Positions 1 through 7,698 of a stretch of 64,000 bases of DNA are shown here, in pieces. The stretch is from UBA6107 sp034430175. GTDB taxonomy: Bacteria; Chloroflexota; Anaerolineae; Anaerolineales; Anaerolineaceae. The DNA is taken from NCBI GenBank assembly GCA_034430175.1, contig DAOUFI010000032.1, forward strand, positions 62,001 to 126,000. The letters are read 5' to 3'. Each line of letters starts with the position of its first letter. The first letter of the stretch is position 1. The notes beneath the pieces were generated by a model. That model saw only the letters and a program-made list of their open reading frames with translations. It was not told the origin of the DNA and made no database searches. The position numbers were made by a program, and so were the translations under genes.

Positions 1-91
1 TGCCGACAAATACGTGATCGATCCCGACAAATGCAAAGACTGTGGTGCCTGCGCTGACGTCTGTCCGACTGGCGCTGCCCAACCCGCATAG
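1..91 (+). CDS. Ferredoxin, 4Fe-4S, C-terminal end (partial)
   Basis: Only the last 29 codons lie in the window, ending at TAG 89-91; the 5' part is off the left edge. The visible peptide carries the classic cluster ligand spacing C-x2-C-x2-C-x3-CP (CKDCGACADVCP) followed by TGA(A), the usual C-terminal 4Fe-4S binding half of a bacterial 2[4Fe-4S] or 4Fe-4S ferredoxin. It would act as a cytoplasmic low-potential electron carrier. It could also be the C-terminal domain of a larger iron-sulfur protein, which cannot be decided here. A rho-independent terminator follows. Confidence 0.8.
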   Translation, partial: ADKYVIDPDKCKDCGACADVCPTGAAQPA

Positions 92-107
92 GGATGATTA
101 ATACGTG

Positions 108-136
108 AAAAAGGCAGCCGCAAGGCTGTCTTTTTT
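108..136 (+). terminator. Intrinsic terminator after the ferredoxin
   Basis: A 7-bp stem (113-119 with 124-130, one G-U pair) closed by a GCAA tetraloop is followed directly by six T residues (131-136). It ends the ferredoxin transcript and separates it from the kinase promoter just downstream. Confidence 0.85.
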
Positions 137-162
137 GATGCTTTAAGCGCGAATGTTATAAT
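135..162 (+). promoter_or_regulatory. Sigma70-type promoter for the first deoxynucleoside kinase
   Basis: TTGATG (135-140) is followed after 16 bases by a perfect TATAAT (157-162). The start codon is 29 bases downstream with a GAGGAG ribosome binding site at 181-186. Spacing and position fit a vegetative promoter; inferred from sequence only. Confidence 0.6.
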
Positions 163-191
163 CTTTTAGACACCAAATTTGAGGAGATCAC

Positions 192-848
192 ATGAAGAAG
201 TTTATCGCAGTGGCTGGGAATATCGGCGTAGGAAAGTCAACTCTGGTGGAAATGATCAGTGATCGCCTCGAGTGTCAGCCTTTTTACGAACCGGTTACCG
301 AGAATCCCTACATTTCGGACTTCTACAAGAATATGCCCGCCTGGAGTTTCCAGTCGCAGATATTCTTCCTCACCCACCGGCTGCGAATCCATCACGAGTT
401 GCTGCACGTGCAGGGCTCGGTCATCCAGGACCGCAGTATCTACGAGGATGCTGAGGTCTTTGCCCGCAATCTCTACGTGCAGGGCAACATGGCCGACCGC
501 GACTACAACACCTACCGTTCGCTCTACCTCACCCTGGCAGAGACACTGCCGCCGCCTGACCTCGTTATATACCTGCGGGCTTCAGTGCCCACCCTGCTCA
601 AACGCATCGCCCTGCGTAACCGCGATTACGAACAATCTATTGCCCCAGCATACCTCGAAAACCTCAACGGCTTATACGATAGCTGGATCGACCACTTCAC
701 CCTGTGTCCCATCCTCACCGTCCCCGCTGATGACCTTGATTTCGTGGCGCATCCTCACCACCTGGATCTGATCGCTTCCAAGGTTAAGGAAAAATTAACC
801 GGCAAGGAAGTGGTGATCTTCAAAAAAGAAGAAATCCCGGATGATTAA
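192..848 (+). CDS. Deoxynucleoside kinase (dAK/dGK/dCK family)
   Basis: A 218-residue cytoplasmic kinase of the dNK family, which phosphorylates deoxyadenosine, deoxyguanosine or deoxycytidine for dNTP salvage. The P-loop GNIGVGKST is at residues 9-17, the substrate-side E/ENPY region follows at about 33-40, and the DRS motif of the family is near residue 80 (QDRSIYED). The arginine-rich lid (RNRDYE) is near 142. Length is typical. GAGGAG lies 5 bases before ATG. A second, divergent family member lies at 2713-3342 on the other strand; in Bacillus and Lactobacillus two such paralogues split purine specificity or form a heterodimer, so the two may be partners. Specificity cannot be read from sequence by eye. 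Confidence 0.9.
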   Translation: MKKFIAVAGNIGVGKSTLVEMISDRLECQPFYEPVTENPYISDFYKNMPAWSFQSQIFFLTHRLRIHHELLHVQGSVIQDRSIYEDAEVFARNLYVQGNMADRDYNTYRSLYLTLAETLPPPDLVIYLRASVPTLLKRIALRNRDYEQSIAPAYLENLNGLYDSWIDHFTLCPILTVPADDLDFVAHPHHLDLIASKVKEKLTGKEVVIFKKEEIPDD

Positions 849-857
849 AAGTGAACT

Positions 858-886
858 GGGCAGAAGAATTTTCTTCTGCCCTTTTT
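858..886 (+). terminator. Intrinsic terminator after the deoxynucleoside kinase
   Basis: An 11-bp perfect inverted repeat (858-868 and 871-881, GGGCAGAAGAA and its complement) is followed by five T residues (882-886). It lies between the convergent kinase and spoVS genes and mainly serves the plus strand, as the minus-strand side lacks a strong T-tract. Confidence 0.85.
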
Positions 887-906
887 GTTATCTTGTTTTC
901 TTATCT

Positions 907-1167
907 CTACTTAGGATCGATTATCAACTTGATGGCTGTTCGCACTTTCTCATCGATCTCTACATCAACAAATTCCGGGGTACACATGATTTCAATGCCA
1001 TCTTCAGATAAGTACCCCCTGGCCAATACCAGGGCTTTCACTGCCTGGTTGACTGCACCGGCACCGATGGCTTGCACTTCAGCATGCTTATGCTCACGCA
1101 TCACACCTGCTATTGCCCCTGCAACGGCTGCAGTCCTTGAGTTCGCTTTGACCTTGATGACGTCCAT
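907..1167 (-). CDS. spoVS: Stage V sporulation protein S (SpoVS) family
   Basis: An 86-residue small basic protein matching the SpoVS family end to end: it opens with MDVIKVKANSRTAAVAGAIA and has the typical central GAGAVNQAVKA segment. The family has an Alba-like nucleic-acid-binding fold and is required for coat and septum stages of sporulation in Bacillus, but it is widespread in non-sporulating bacteria including Chloroflexota and Deinococcus-Thermus, so sporulation is not implied. A GAGAGG ribosome binding site precedes ATG at 1167. Upstream on its own strand lies the DnaA-box cluster (1291-1677). Confidence 0.93.
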   Translation of the reverse strand: MDVIKVKANSRTAAVAGAIAGVMREHKHAEVQAIGAGAVNQAVKALVLARGYLSEDGIEIMCTPEFVDVEIDEKVRTAIKLIIDPK

Positions 1168-1290
1168 TGTTCCTCTCCCATTAATGAATGACGTTAAGTA
1201 ACAATTAGGGGCGTAATTCAGTAAATCTTATATAAATTGTACAAAATTCCAAGGGTAGTTTCAATCATCTGTAAAAACTCATCAAACCAT

Positions 1291-1677
1291 TTTTCCACAT
1301 TAAGGAAATCGCGGATTGGCTGGTTAATTAACTTATCTATATAGTTAGTTAATCAGTATCGTAGAAGTTGTAGTGGCTGTGGAAATGTGGATAAAACGAA
1401 CCTTAAAGAATAGACCAGCGTCAAATTGCCCATTTTGAACTTGAGGTTAAATCTTCCTATTCGGTACCTGTTAAAAAATCAGTTCTGAAACCGGTGTGGA
1501 TAATTTGTGCGGCGCAGTTAGATCGCTCGATAATCCCAAAAAATGCAAGATTCGAAGCCGATCTATCCCCGTTCGATTCGAGAAATAGGTCAAATTCTCC
1601 ACAATAAAAAGGATTTGATGGATGGATTTCTCCACCAAAATCAGGTTTTATCCACAGTTTATTCCCGGTTATCCACA
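1291..1677. other. DnaA-box cluster; candidate replication origin (oriC) or DnaA-titration site
   Basis: The 528-bp gap 1168-1695 has no convincing gene. It contains four perfect TTATCCACA DnaA boxes: forward at 1648-1656 and 1669-1677, reverse at 1386-1394 and 1495-1503. One-mismatch boxes sit at 1291-1299 (TTTTCCACA) and 1595-1603 (TTCTCCACA), with a weaker one at 1378-1386. An AT-rich tract at about 1323-1354 (TAATTAACTTATCTATATAG) could be the unwinding element. A 9-mer box is expected by chance about once per 130 kb counting both strands, so four in 300 bp is not random. No dnaA or dnaN is nearby, and local gene orientation does not diverge from it, so a datA-like titration site is the main alternative. 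Confidence 0.65.
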
Positions 1678-1695
1678 CCCCCTGCGAATGAAAAA

Positions 1696-2697
1696 CTAAC
1701 CGTTTTCAGTGCGCCAGGCTTCGATGGCGCCTTCCACGCTCTCGAGCAGTTCGTCCAGCGGCTGGATCCGATCGCGCAGTCCACGGCTATCGAGGCCGAG
1801 CGTCTTGATGAAGGCTTGCCAATTCTTGTAGGGTTCCTCTGATTTCGGCAGGACGGCAGCCATCGTCGTCCAGGTGCGCAGCACGACCCACAACGCGGCA
1901 GCGGGATGATCTTCCGAAAACACATCGGCGGCCTTTTCATAATAATTACGCCGGGTTGGAACCACATCCAGCGGAGCTTCTTTGATCGTTTTCAGGGCGT
2001 CGAATGAGTTTAACCATTGCGGGATCCACAGAGCCCAGTTTTCTTCGGTAAAGGCGTCGTTGGTGTAAAGTGAAATAAAGCTCGAGGTCAACTCGGGGAG
2101 GTTCATCTCTTCCGCGCGGCTGGGAAGTTCCAGTACCAGACGCCGCGTGGTCAGTGGAGGGCCGCTAAAGCATGCAATGGCGTTCACTGTGTCGCTCAAC
2201 GCTTCCAGGTAGGACTCGGTTCGTTTTAACCCCTGAGGTATCGTTTCATCGGAAATCTGCTGCCAGGTCTGGCGCGCGCGTATGGCAAAGGAATTGACGC
2301 GATCAAACAGGAAGTTCGGTTTCCAGAACGCGCCGGTCACGCTTGCGCGGGTGAAGTCAAACCAGTGGGTTGGGTCGCGCAGTGCCAGCGGGCTTTCATC
2401 GAAGGAACCGCCGATCCAGGGGTCCAGGCGCAATTTGCGCGTGTCTTCAAAATGCGATTGGGGCAGGTGGGTGATGTCAAAATGCACGTCAGCGTTCACC
2501 CGTAAAATCTCACGGGAGGGTTCAATATCTTTATCGTGGACACAAACCAGATCAATATCTGTCACTCCGCCCAGGAAGGCTCCTTCGCGTAGCAGCGAAC
2601 CGACCAGATAGACGCAGACCAGACTTCTGTCTTTGGCTGCGAATTTTGCAGCGTTATCGCGAGCGAGCGAGAGTAAAAGGTCACGGGTAATGCGCAT
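1696..2697 (-). CDS. Nucleotidyltransferase-fold protein, function unknown
   Basis: A 333-residue soluble protein. Residues 30-52 hold the nucleotidyltransferase signature: GS motif in LVGSLLREGAF followed by TDIDLV, giving the paired metal-binding aspartates of the Pol-beta/MNT/KNT superfamily, and VHFDIT near residue 70 may supply the third acidic residue. The remaining about 230 residues are helical and unassigned. Such proteins transfer NMP groups to small molecules, proteins or RNA ends; the acceptor is unknown here. AGGAAGGGG precedes ATG. It starts 15 bases after the stop of the second deoxynucleoside kinase and is probably cotranscribed with it. Confidence 0.7.
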   Translation of the reverse strand: MRITRDLLLSLARDNAAKFAAKDRSLVCVYLVGSLLREGAFLGGVTDIDLVCVHDKDIEPSREILRVNADVHFDITHLPQSHFEDTRKLRLDPWIGGSFDESPLALRDPTHWFDFTRASVTGAFWKPNFLFDRVNSFAIRARQTWQQISDETIPQGLKRTESYLEALSDTVNAIACFSGPPLTTRRLVLELPSRAEEMNLPELTSSFISLYTNDAFTEENWALWIPQWLNSFDALKTIKEAPLDVVPTRRNYYEKAADVFSEDHPAAALWVVLRTWTTMAAVLPKSEEPYKNWQAFIKTLGLDSRGLRDRIQPLDELLESVEGAIEAWRTENG

Positions 2698-2712
2698 GGT
2701 ACCCCTTCCTGG

Positions 2713-3342
2713 TTAAAGCAATTGCGGCTGGAATGGAGCGAGCTGTAAAGCTTCACGGATGCGGTTGAGAATGGTCTGAAAGTCTTCAGGGTTGCCGACG
2801 AAATCCATATCGTTCGAATCGATAATGAGCACGGGGGTATTGTGATCTGTGCCCAGGTAATATTCTTCGTACGACTGGTTAAGTTGGTCGATGTAAGCGC
2901 GTTCCATGTTGCGTTCGTAGGAGCGATCGCGCATGGCGATGCGTTTCATCAATGTGTCCGTGCTGGCGCGCAGGTAGACCACCAGGTCTGGCTTTGAGAT
3001 CTTCTCGGCCAGGGCTTCCTGCACGCGGTAATACATTTCCAATTCATCGCCGCTCAGGTTGATGCGGGCGAATAGGGCGTCCTTCTCAAAGGTATAATCG
3101 GCGATGAGCGCCTTGGCTTCGGTCAGCCGTTCGCTGATGTTGCGGCGCTGCTGATGGTAACGACTGAGCAGGAAGAATATCTGCGTCTGGAAGGCGTAAC
3201 GCTGGCGGTCGGAGTAGAAGTCGCTCAAAAAGGGATTCTCTTCGAAAACTTCCAGCACCAATTCGGCGTCGAAATTCGCCTGAAGCATGCGTGCCAGAGT
3301 GGTTTTGCCAACACCGATAACACCTTCGATCGCAAAGTACAT
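2713..3342 (-). CDS. Deoxynucleoside kinase, second paralogue
   Basis: A 209-residue member of the same dNK family as the 192-848 gene. Visible are the P-loop EGVIGVGKTT at residues 6-15, EENPF (about 35), the FQTQIFFL helix shared with the paralogue, and the lid MRDRSYERN (about 138). In place of the usual DRS motif it has DYTFEKD, the variant seen in one of the two subunits in organisms with paired kinases. I chose ATG at 3342 over the in-frame TTG at 3354 because GGAG sits 6 bases before that ATG and would be coding under the TTG start. Role: purine/pyrimidine deoxynucleoside salvage. Confidence 0.88.
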   Translation of the reverse strand: MYFAIEGVIGVGKTTLARMLQANFDAELVLEVFEENPFLSDFYSDRQRYAFQTQIFFLLSRYHQQRRNISERLTEAKALIADYTFEKDALFARINLSGDELEMYYRVQEALAEKISKPDLVVYLRASTDTLMKRIAMRDRSYERNMERAYIDQLNQSYEEYYLGTDHNTPVLIIDSNDMDFVGNPEDFQTILNRIREALQLAPFQPQLL

Positions 3343-3420
3343 GAAACGCTCCAATGGGGGATGTTTTCTACAAGAATAAAATATACCATAGATTGCAAAA
3401 TCGACTGATGTAGACGAAAC

Positions 3421-3443
3421 AGCAGCCGGGATTTTCCAGCTGC
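3421..3443 (-). terminator. Hairpin after the 3482 lipoprotein gene, decayed copy of the 4694 terminator
   Basis: AGCAGCCGGG is followed by a short loop and CCAGCTGCT, a 9-bp stem with one mismatch. The T-tract on the minus strand is poor. The sequence is nearly the same as the perfect hairpin at 4694-4717 that follows the next gene, so this is probably its diverged duplicate. Confidence 0.5.
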
Positions 3444-3481
3444 TTGATGATCATTGGCAGAAAATGGTTCATCAGGGAAGT

Positions 3482-4618
3482 TCATTTTGCTTTGCAGTAA
3501 CCTCCGGCCGGTAAGTGGGTCATATCGAGAACCCAAACACATTTATCAGAGAGTCTGAGGCATGCATCGTGGCCAAGTCCGGCGCAGACAACTGGTTTGG
3601 GAGTCATGGTTAGTGTTGGCGTCTTGGTGGGAGGAATGGGTGTAAACGTGGGCGTGGGTGTGGGGCACGCGTTATTCATATCAACAAAAAAAGAATCAAT
3701 TTCTGAAAATGCCCCCCATTCACGATAGCCGCCCGCTCCACCTTCTCCAATACCACCTTGTACCCGCCAATAGTATTTGGTGCAATCGCGCAAGGCGTAG
3801 TTAACCAAAGCGTAGGGATAGTTCCTTTGAGATTGCCACGTATAATCACCGCCCAAACTCGGATCAACACTGAATTGTGGATCAATGAAATCAGGCGTGG
3901 TTGAAATTTGCAACATAAATACCAACGGCATACATGAATCAATGTTCCAGAGCAGGATCGGGTTAAGCGAGTTGATGACAGTTCCATTGGTTGGAAAAAC
4001 CAGCAACGGAATGTCGATCTGGCCGGATGTGCATTCAGGTCCAGTTCTGAATGTGCAACGCTTGTAAGCCATGTTGACCGTATTCAACGGAGGCCATAAT
4101 TCGTCATTATGAATATCGTTGATTTTCCATTCTTCGATAACCAAACCATTGGTGTGGCCGACTACCATCCAGCGATACACTTTCATCGATTCCAATCCAC
4201 CGGGGATTGTCCATTCGATGGTTAATTTTGTGGGATCTGCGGTGATAACCGGATCGGTCACCTCATACGTGATCACGTCTGCGAAATCAGGACCGGTTGA
4301 AAGATACACAGTATACGATTCAGGGACACATTCATTCGCCCAGGCGTCTGCATTAGCAAGATTGCCATGGGCGGAGGTATAAAACCATGTCAATTCCGGC
4401 GCGGTTGACACTAATTTAAAGCCACTTGGCCAGTGGTCATAAATACGGCCGTATGATGAAATATCCGGACAATTCGGGTTGGAAGTTTCTGTGGCGAATG
4501 CCGTGGCAGGTTCTGGTGTATTCGATGTTGTGACAGTGGATACCAAAGGGAAATTACATGCGTTTATGAGCATCAGAGCTGTTATGATCACCACAGAAAG
4601 AAAACGGAAGTCTTTCAT
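3482..4618 (-). CDS. Secreted lipoprotein with Thr/Pro linker and C-terminal Cys module
   Basis: A 378-residue exported lipoprotein of unknown function. The signal peptide ends in lipobox INAC (Cys at residue 21 of the chosen start). Two fibronectin-like beta regions are suggested by the repeated pattern around TYVTYLS-like and YYWRVQG strands. Near 325-350 is a Thr/Pro-rich linker (PTPTPTFTPIPP), then a short Cys module C-x2-L-x4-C-x6-C-x-W ending in C-x-K. The same module ends the next gene upstream (4752-7571). Start chosen at 4618 rather than 4627 because AAAGGA lies 8 bases before this ATG. Probably bound to the cell surface; no catalytic motif seen. Confidence 0.7.
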   Translation of the reverse strand: MKDFRFLSVVIITALMLINACNFPLVSTVTTSNTPEPATAFATETSNPNCPDISSYGRIYDHWPSGFKLVSTAPELTWFYTSAHGNLANADAWANECVPESYTVYLSTGPDFADVITYEVTDPVITADPTKLTIEWTIPGGLESMKVYRWMVVGHTNGLVIEEWKINDIHNDELWPPLNTVNMAYKRCTFRTGPECTSGQIDIPLLVFPTNGTVINSLNPILLWNIDSCMPLVFMLQISTTPDFIDPQFSVDPSLGGDYTWQSQRNYPYALVNYALRDCTKYYWRVQGGIGEGGAGGYREWGAFSEIDSFFVDMNNACPTPTPTFTPIPPTKTPTLTMTPKPVVCAGLGHDACLRLSDKCVWVLDMTHLPAGGYCKAK

Positions 4619-4686
4619 GGTTTCCATCCTTTCTTTTCAGGTGAAGGAACACTCTGTTTACATTATATAGATAATTCAAGCTGATT

Positions 4687-4717
4687 ACAAAAGAGCAGCC
4701 GGGATTTCCCGGCTGCT
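4687..4717 (-). terminator. Intrinsic terminator after the M6-like peptidase gene
   Basis: A perfect GC-rich stem AGCAGCCGGG / CCCGGCTGCT (4694-4717, 4-base loop) followed on the minus strand by CTTTTGT. It terminates the 4752-7571 transcript. Confidence 0.8.
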
Positions 4718-4751
4718 TGTAAACCATTGACAGAGGTTTTCCCTCTCCCTT

Positions 4752-7571
4752 TCATTTCTTTGTGCAATGATGCAACCCTGAAGGATCAGGCACCCACTGG
4801 CACGCATCGTACTTCTCGCAGGCACGCTGATCAAGGAGCTTCGAACAATCGATCTTGGGCGGTTTGGTGGGGGTGATCGACGGGATCAGGGTTGGGGTGA
4901 TGGTGATATCCGGCACCGGCAGCATCGGTACTCCCGAAAGGTCGTCATCTGTTCCACCTGTGTCGGATTTGACCCAGCAATGTGTTTGCTTGTTGAGCTC
5001 GATATAGAGCCAGGAACCGTCATCATTAATCCCGAGGATCGGGTAGGTTTGCCCCGGCGCGGTGATGCCAAGCGAGCTCCAGAAGGAATTTGTTCCTTCC
5101 CGGCAATTGGCTGGCTTCTGAGCGGTAAAGATGGGTATCACGGCCGGCTCGCCCACAACAAACCGGCACACCGGTGAATCGGTCGGCCCATGGGTCTCGT
5201 CACCCACCCAGGATGCGGTCATGGTCCAAATGCCAGGCAGGGTGGGTGTGAAATTATCTGCGTATTCACCATTGGCGTTGGTCTGCGTGTTCAATGAGAT
5301 GATGTCGCCTGTGGGTGGGGTATAAGTCAGCCCAATCGTGTCCGAGATCTTGGGATCGAGCGCGCCTGTCACCCGCACTGCCTCACCGAGGGCGATGGAT
5401 TGATTGGCGATCGAACAACTCAGGCTGGAGGGATCGACCACCCGGGCATCAAAATCGGTGCAGGCGATGGGAGAGGTCGTGTCCCCGCTCAGGCTGGCGA
5501 TCACACACATCTTCACCCGGCACGAATCTCCGGGTTTGGCTCCCTCGGCGGGAATTCCAGTGACGTTGAATTGGATGTTCTGCCCGGGTTTCAATACCCC
5601 GCTGGCAGGTACGATCGACAGATCCCATCCCTCACAAGTTTCGCCATCTGGACCTGGTATCTCCTGCGCGATGAAGGGAATGTCGTTCAAACATGCCGGG
5701 TCCAGAGTGACCCCCATGCCGTTATAACCGGGCTGATCGGCCAGGATGATGGTTTCCTTACCATAAACATGGTTGTTCGTTTCATAGGCGATGTTATTGA
5801 ATGTGTTGATCTCACCGGCTACCGGTTCGATCTCCACCTCGATCTCGACAGGCGCGCTTGAGGTGGTCTTGAAGTGTTCGTTGAAGCTGAACGATTGTCC
5901 GGGCTTCAATTCGGGCAGGTTATATGTGCCAATCAGAATGGGTAGGGAGAAACTGTGGATACTTAGACCTTCGTCTTCGGTGCCGCAATTCGAGCCTTTA
6001 ACCGAGAGATTGATCTCCTGACGGATATAGACGTTTATCCGGACATTCTTGGCGGGAGCATCCCCGCCGTTATGGATCATGTAATGCACGAAGTTGTAAT
6101 TGGTCAAAGAGATCGGGTCGCCAAGGTTCTCCGGGACATCGACCGACCCATAGATCGTGCTGGCTTTATAGATCTTTTCATACGGGGGGTAGACCTCGGT
6201 GCCATTGGCGTTGATGTCGTTCCATATGTCGATCGAACGATACGCATCGTAACCGCCGTCACCCGGGGTCGAGGATTGCGAGATATACACATCCGGCAAG
6301 GGGATCATATTTCGTTCCGCCTTGACCGTGCACCTGGTGTCGCCCGGTTGAGATATATTGATGATCGTTATGTGGTATTTAGAGTTGTAATAAGTTTCCC
6401 CCGGCTGCAGCAACGCGTAGGGATTGGGTTCGTTCGTTAATACCTCAGATACCGTTCCTGCCAGCGCAAAATCGATATAAGGATTGCTGAAAGTAACGAG
6501 CACTCCTTGTTCAGGGATCGTCTCATCACCGTTAATAGGCATCCTGCATTCCGCCATGATTCCGATGAAGGAACTCGCTCCTGTATTTTGCCCTGAGGCA
6601 GGATCGGGCAAGTTGTCCGGCTCGAACAGATCAGAAATCGAGGGATGAAAGATAGGGATCAGCAGTGCGTTATTCCCCATGGTCTCCACCGGATCAAGCA
6701 CGGTGGTGATCGCGCAAGTGCCACTGTCGCAGGGCATTTTTGTGGTGTTCTTATCCCAACTCAACCATCGTCGGTCAAGTTTTGTCCAGGCACCGAAATG
6801 ATGGAAATCCCAGTCAGCATCCATCAAATCCCAGGTTCCCATCCCCGTATAACTATCGTAATACTGATCGACAGCGCCGATCTGGTGTGCCAGTTCATGG
6901 CTGACAAGAGTGATGAGTTCAGCGTCAGAAACATCTTCAGCGGCGTCTGAGACAATCATCGGAATGTAACCAGATTCCTGCGAATCGGGTACGTTCAGGT
7001 TATCTTTTTTGAAATTGACCGGAAAAGCATAAAATGGGGTGGGTTTGTTGACCGCAAACGTTTGTCCAGCTCGTCCCTGGATGCCATAGATCACCAGGAT
7101 CCTTTCGTAGTCAAATACTTTGTCTCCCAGTTCTGTATAAGCAATATTAACAGCCTCCTGTTTCACGCTGGGATTTTCGTGATTGTATTCAGCCAATGTG
7201 TGCGCGGAAGCCCACCAACCATTGGGGCGGGAACTGGCCAACAACTGAAAATCGAAGTAAACCTGCCCAAAAGTGGCCTTTTGATAATATCCATTGACGC
7301 CTTTGTCTAAAATGGACACATACTCACTGGCGGAGTGCCTGGGCTCGTTCATAAGTGCCTGGTTGGTTGGGCCAAAAAAACCGGCACACTCTGCCGGATC
7401 CGGACAATCGTCAGTAAAATCGACAAATTGAATAAAAACGACCAGAACAGTCACTGGTGTGCCCGAATACTTGTTATTAGGGGTGCATGCATTCAAGGCG
7501 GAGATTATGAGAGTGATGAAAATAAAAATGAAAAAAATTTTGCGTAACGGATCAGCGATTCTGGTGGACAT
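4752..7571 (-). CDS. Large surface lipoprotein, M6-like metallopeptidase with SH3 and C-terminal Cys module
   Basis: A 939-residue lipoprotein (signal peptide with lipobox LNAC near residue 28). Residues 225-229 form HELAH in LVSHELAHQIGAVDQYY, followed by GMGTWDLMD, the zinc-site and Met-turn layout of M6 (immune-inhibitor-A type) peptidases. Beyond about 400 come CARDB/Ig-like beta domains (FNNIAYETNN, ALDPKISDTIGL), a bacterial SH3-like repeat (NCREGTNSFW ... CWVKSD) near 850, a Pro/Thr linker and the C-x2-L-x5-C-x5-C-x-W module shared with the 3482 gene. ATG 7571 was chosen because GGAGGT lies just upstream; the longer in-frame reading would put that site inside the coding region. Predicted extracellular protein degradation; substrate unknown. 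Confidence 0.78.
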   Translation of the reverse strand: MSTRIADPLRKIFFIFIFITLIISALNACTPNNKYSGTPVTVLVVFIQFVDFTDDCPDPAECAGFFGPTNQALMNEPRHSASEYVSILDKGVNGYYQKATFGQVYFDFQLLASSRPNGWWASAHTLAEYNHENPSVKQEAVNIAYTELGDKVFDYERILVIYGIQGRAGQTFAVNKPTPFYAFPVNFKKDNLNVPDSQESGYIPMIVSDAAEDVSDAELITLVSHELAHQIGAVDQYYDSYTGMGTWDLMDADWDFHHFGAWTKLDRRWLSWDKNTTKMPCDSGTCAITTVLDPVETMGNNALLIPIFHPSISDLFEPDNLPDPASGQNTGASSFIGIMAECRMPINGDETIPEQGVLVTFSNPYIDFALAGTVSEVLTNEPNPYALLQPGETYYNSKYHITIINISQPGDTRCTVKAERNMIPLPDVYISQSSTPGDGGYDAYRSIDIWNDINANGTEVYPPYEKIYKASTIYGSVDVPENLGDPISLTNYNFVHYMIHNGGDAPAKNVRINVYIRQEINLSVKGSNCGTEDEGLSIHSFSLPILIGTYNLPELKPGQSFSFNEHFKTTSSAPVEIEVEIEPVAGEINTFNNIAYETNNHVYGKETIILADQPGYNGMGVTLDPACLNDIPFIAQEIPGPDGETCEGWDLSIVPASGVLKPGQNIQFNVTGIPAEGAKPGDSCRVKMCVIASLSGDTTSPIACTDFDARVVDPSSLSCSIANQSIALGEAVRVTGALDPKISDTIGLTYTPPTGDIISLNTQTNANGEYADNFTPTLPGIWTMTASWVGDETHGPTDSPVCRFVVGEPAVIPIFTAQKPANCREGTNSFWSSLGITAPGQTYPILGINDDGSWLYIELNKQTHCWVKSDTGGTDDDLSGVPMLPVPDITITPTLIPSITPTKPPKIDCSKLLDQRACEKYDACQWVPDPSGLHHCTKK

Positions 7572-7640
7572 AAACACCTCCATATAAATACGCGGCCCAT
7601 TGATATATTCATCATACAGAATGCAAAATTGGATATCAAC

Positions 7641-7674
7641 AAAAAAATGGGTCACAGCAATCTCACTGTGACCC
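7641..7674 (-). terminator. Intrinsic terminator after pepF
   Basis: A 10-bp perfect stem TGGGTCACAG (7648-7657) / CTGTGACCCA (7665-7674); read on the minus strand it is followed by seven T residues (7641-7647). Ends the oligoendopeptidase transcript. Confidence 0.9.
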
Positions 7675-7698
7675 AACGAACAACTAACGAAAGCCTTG

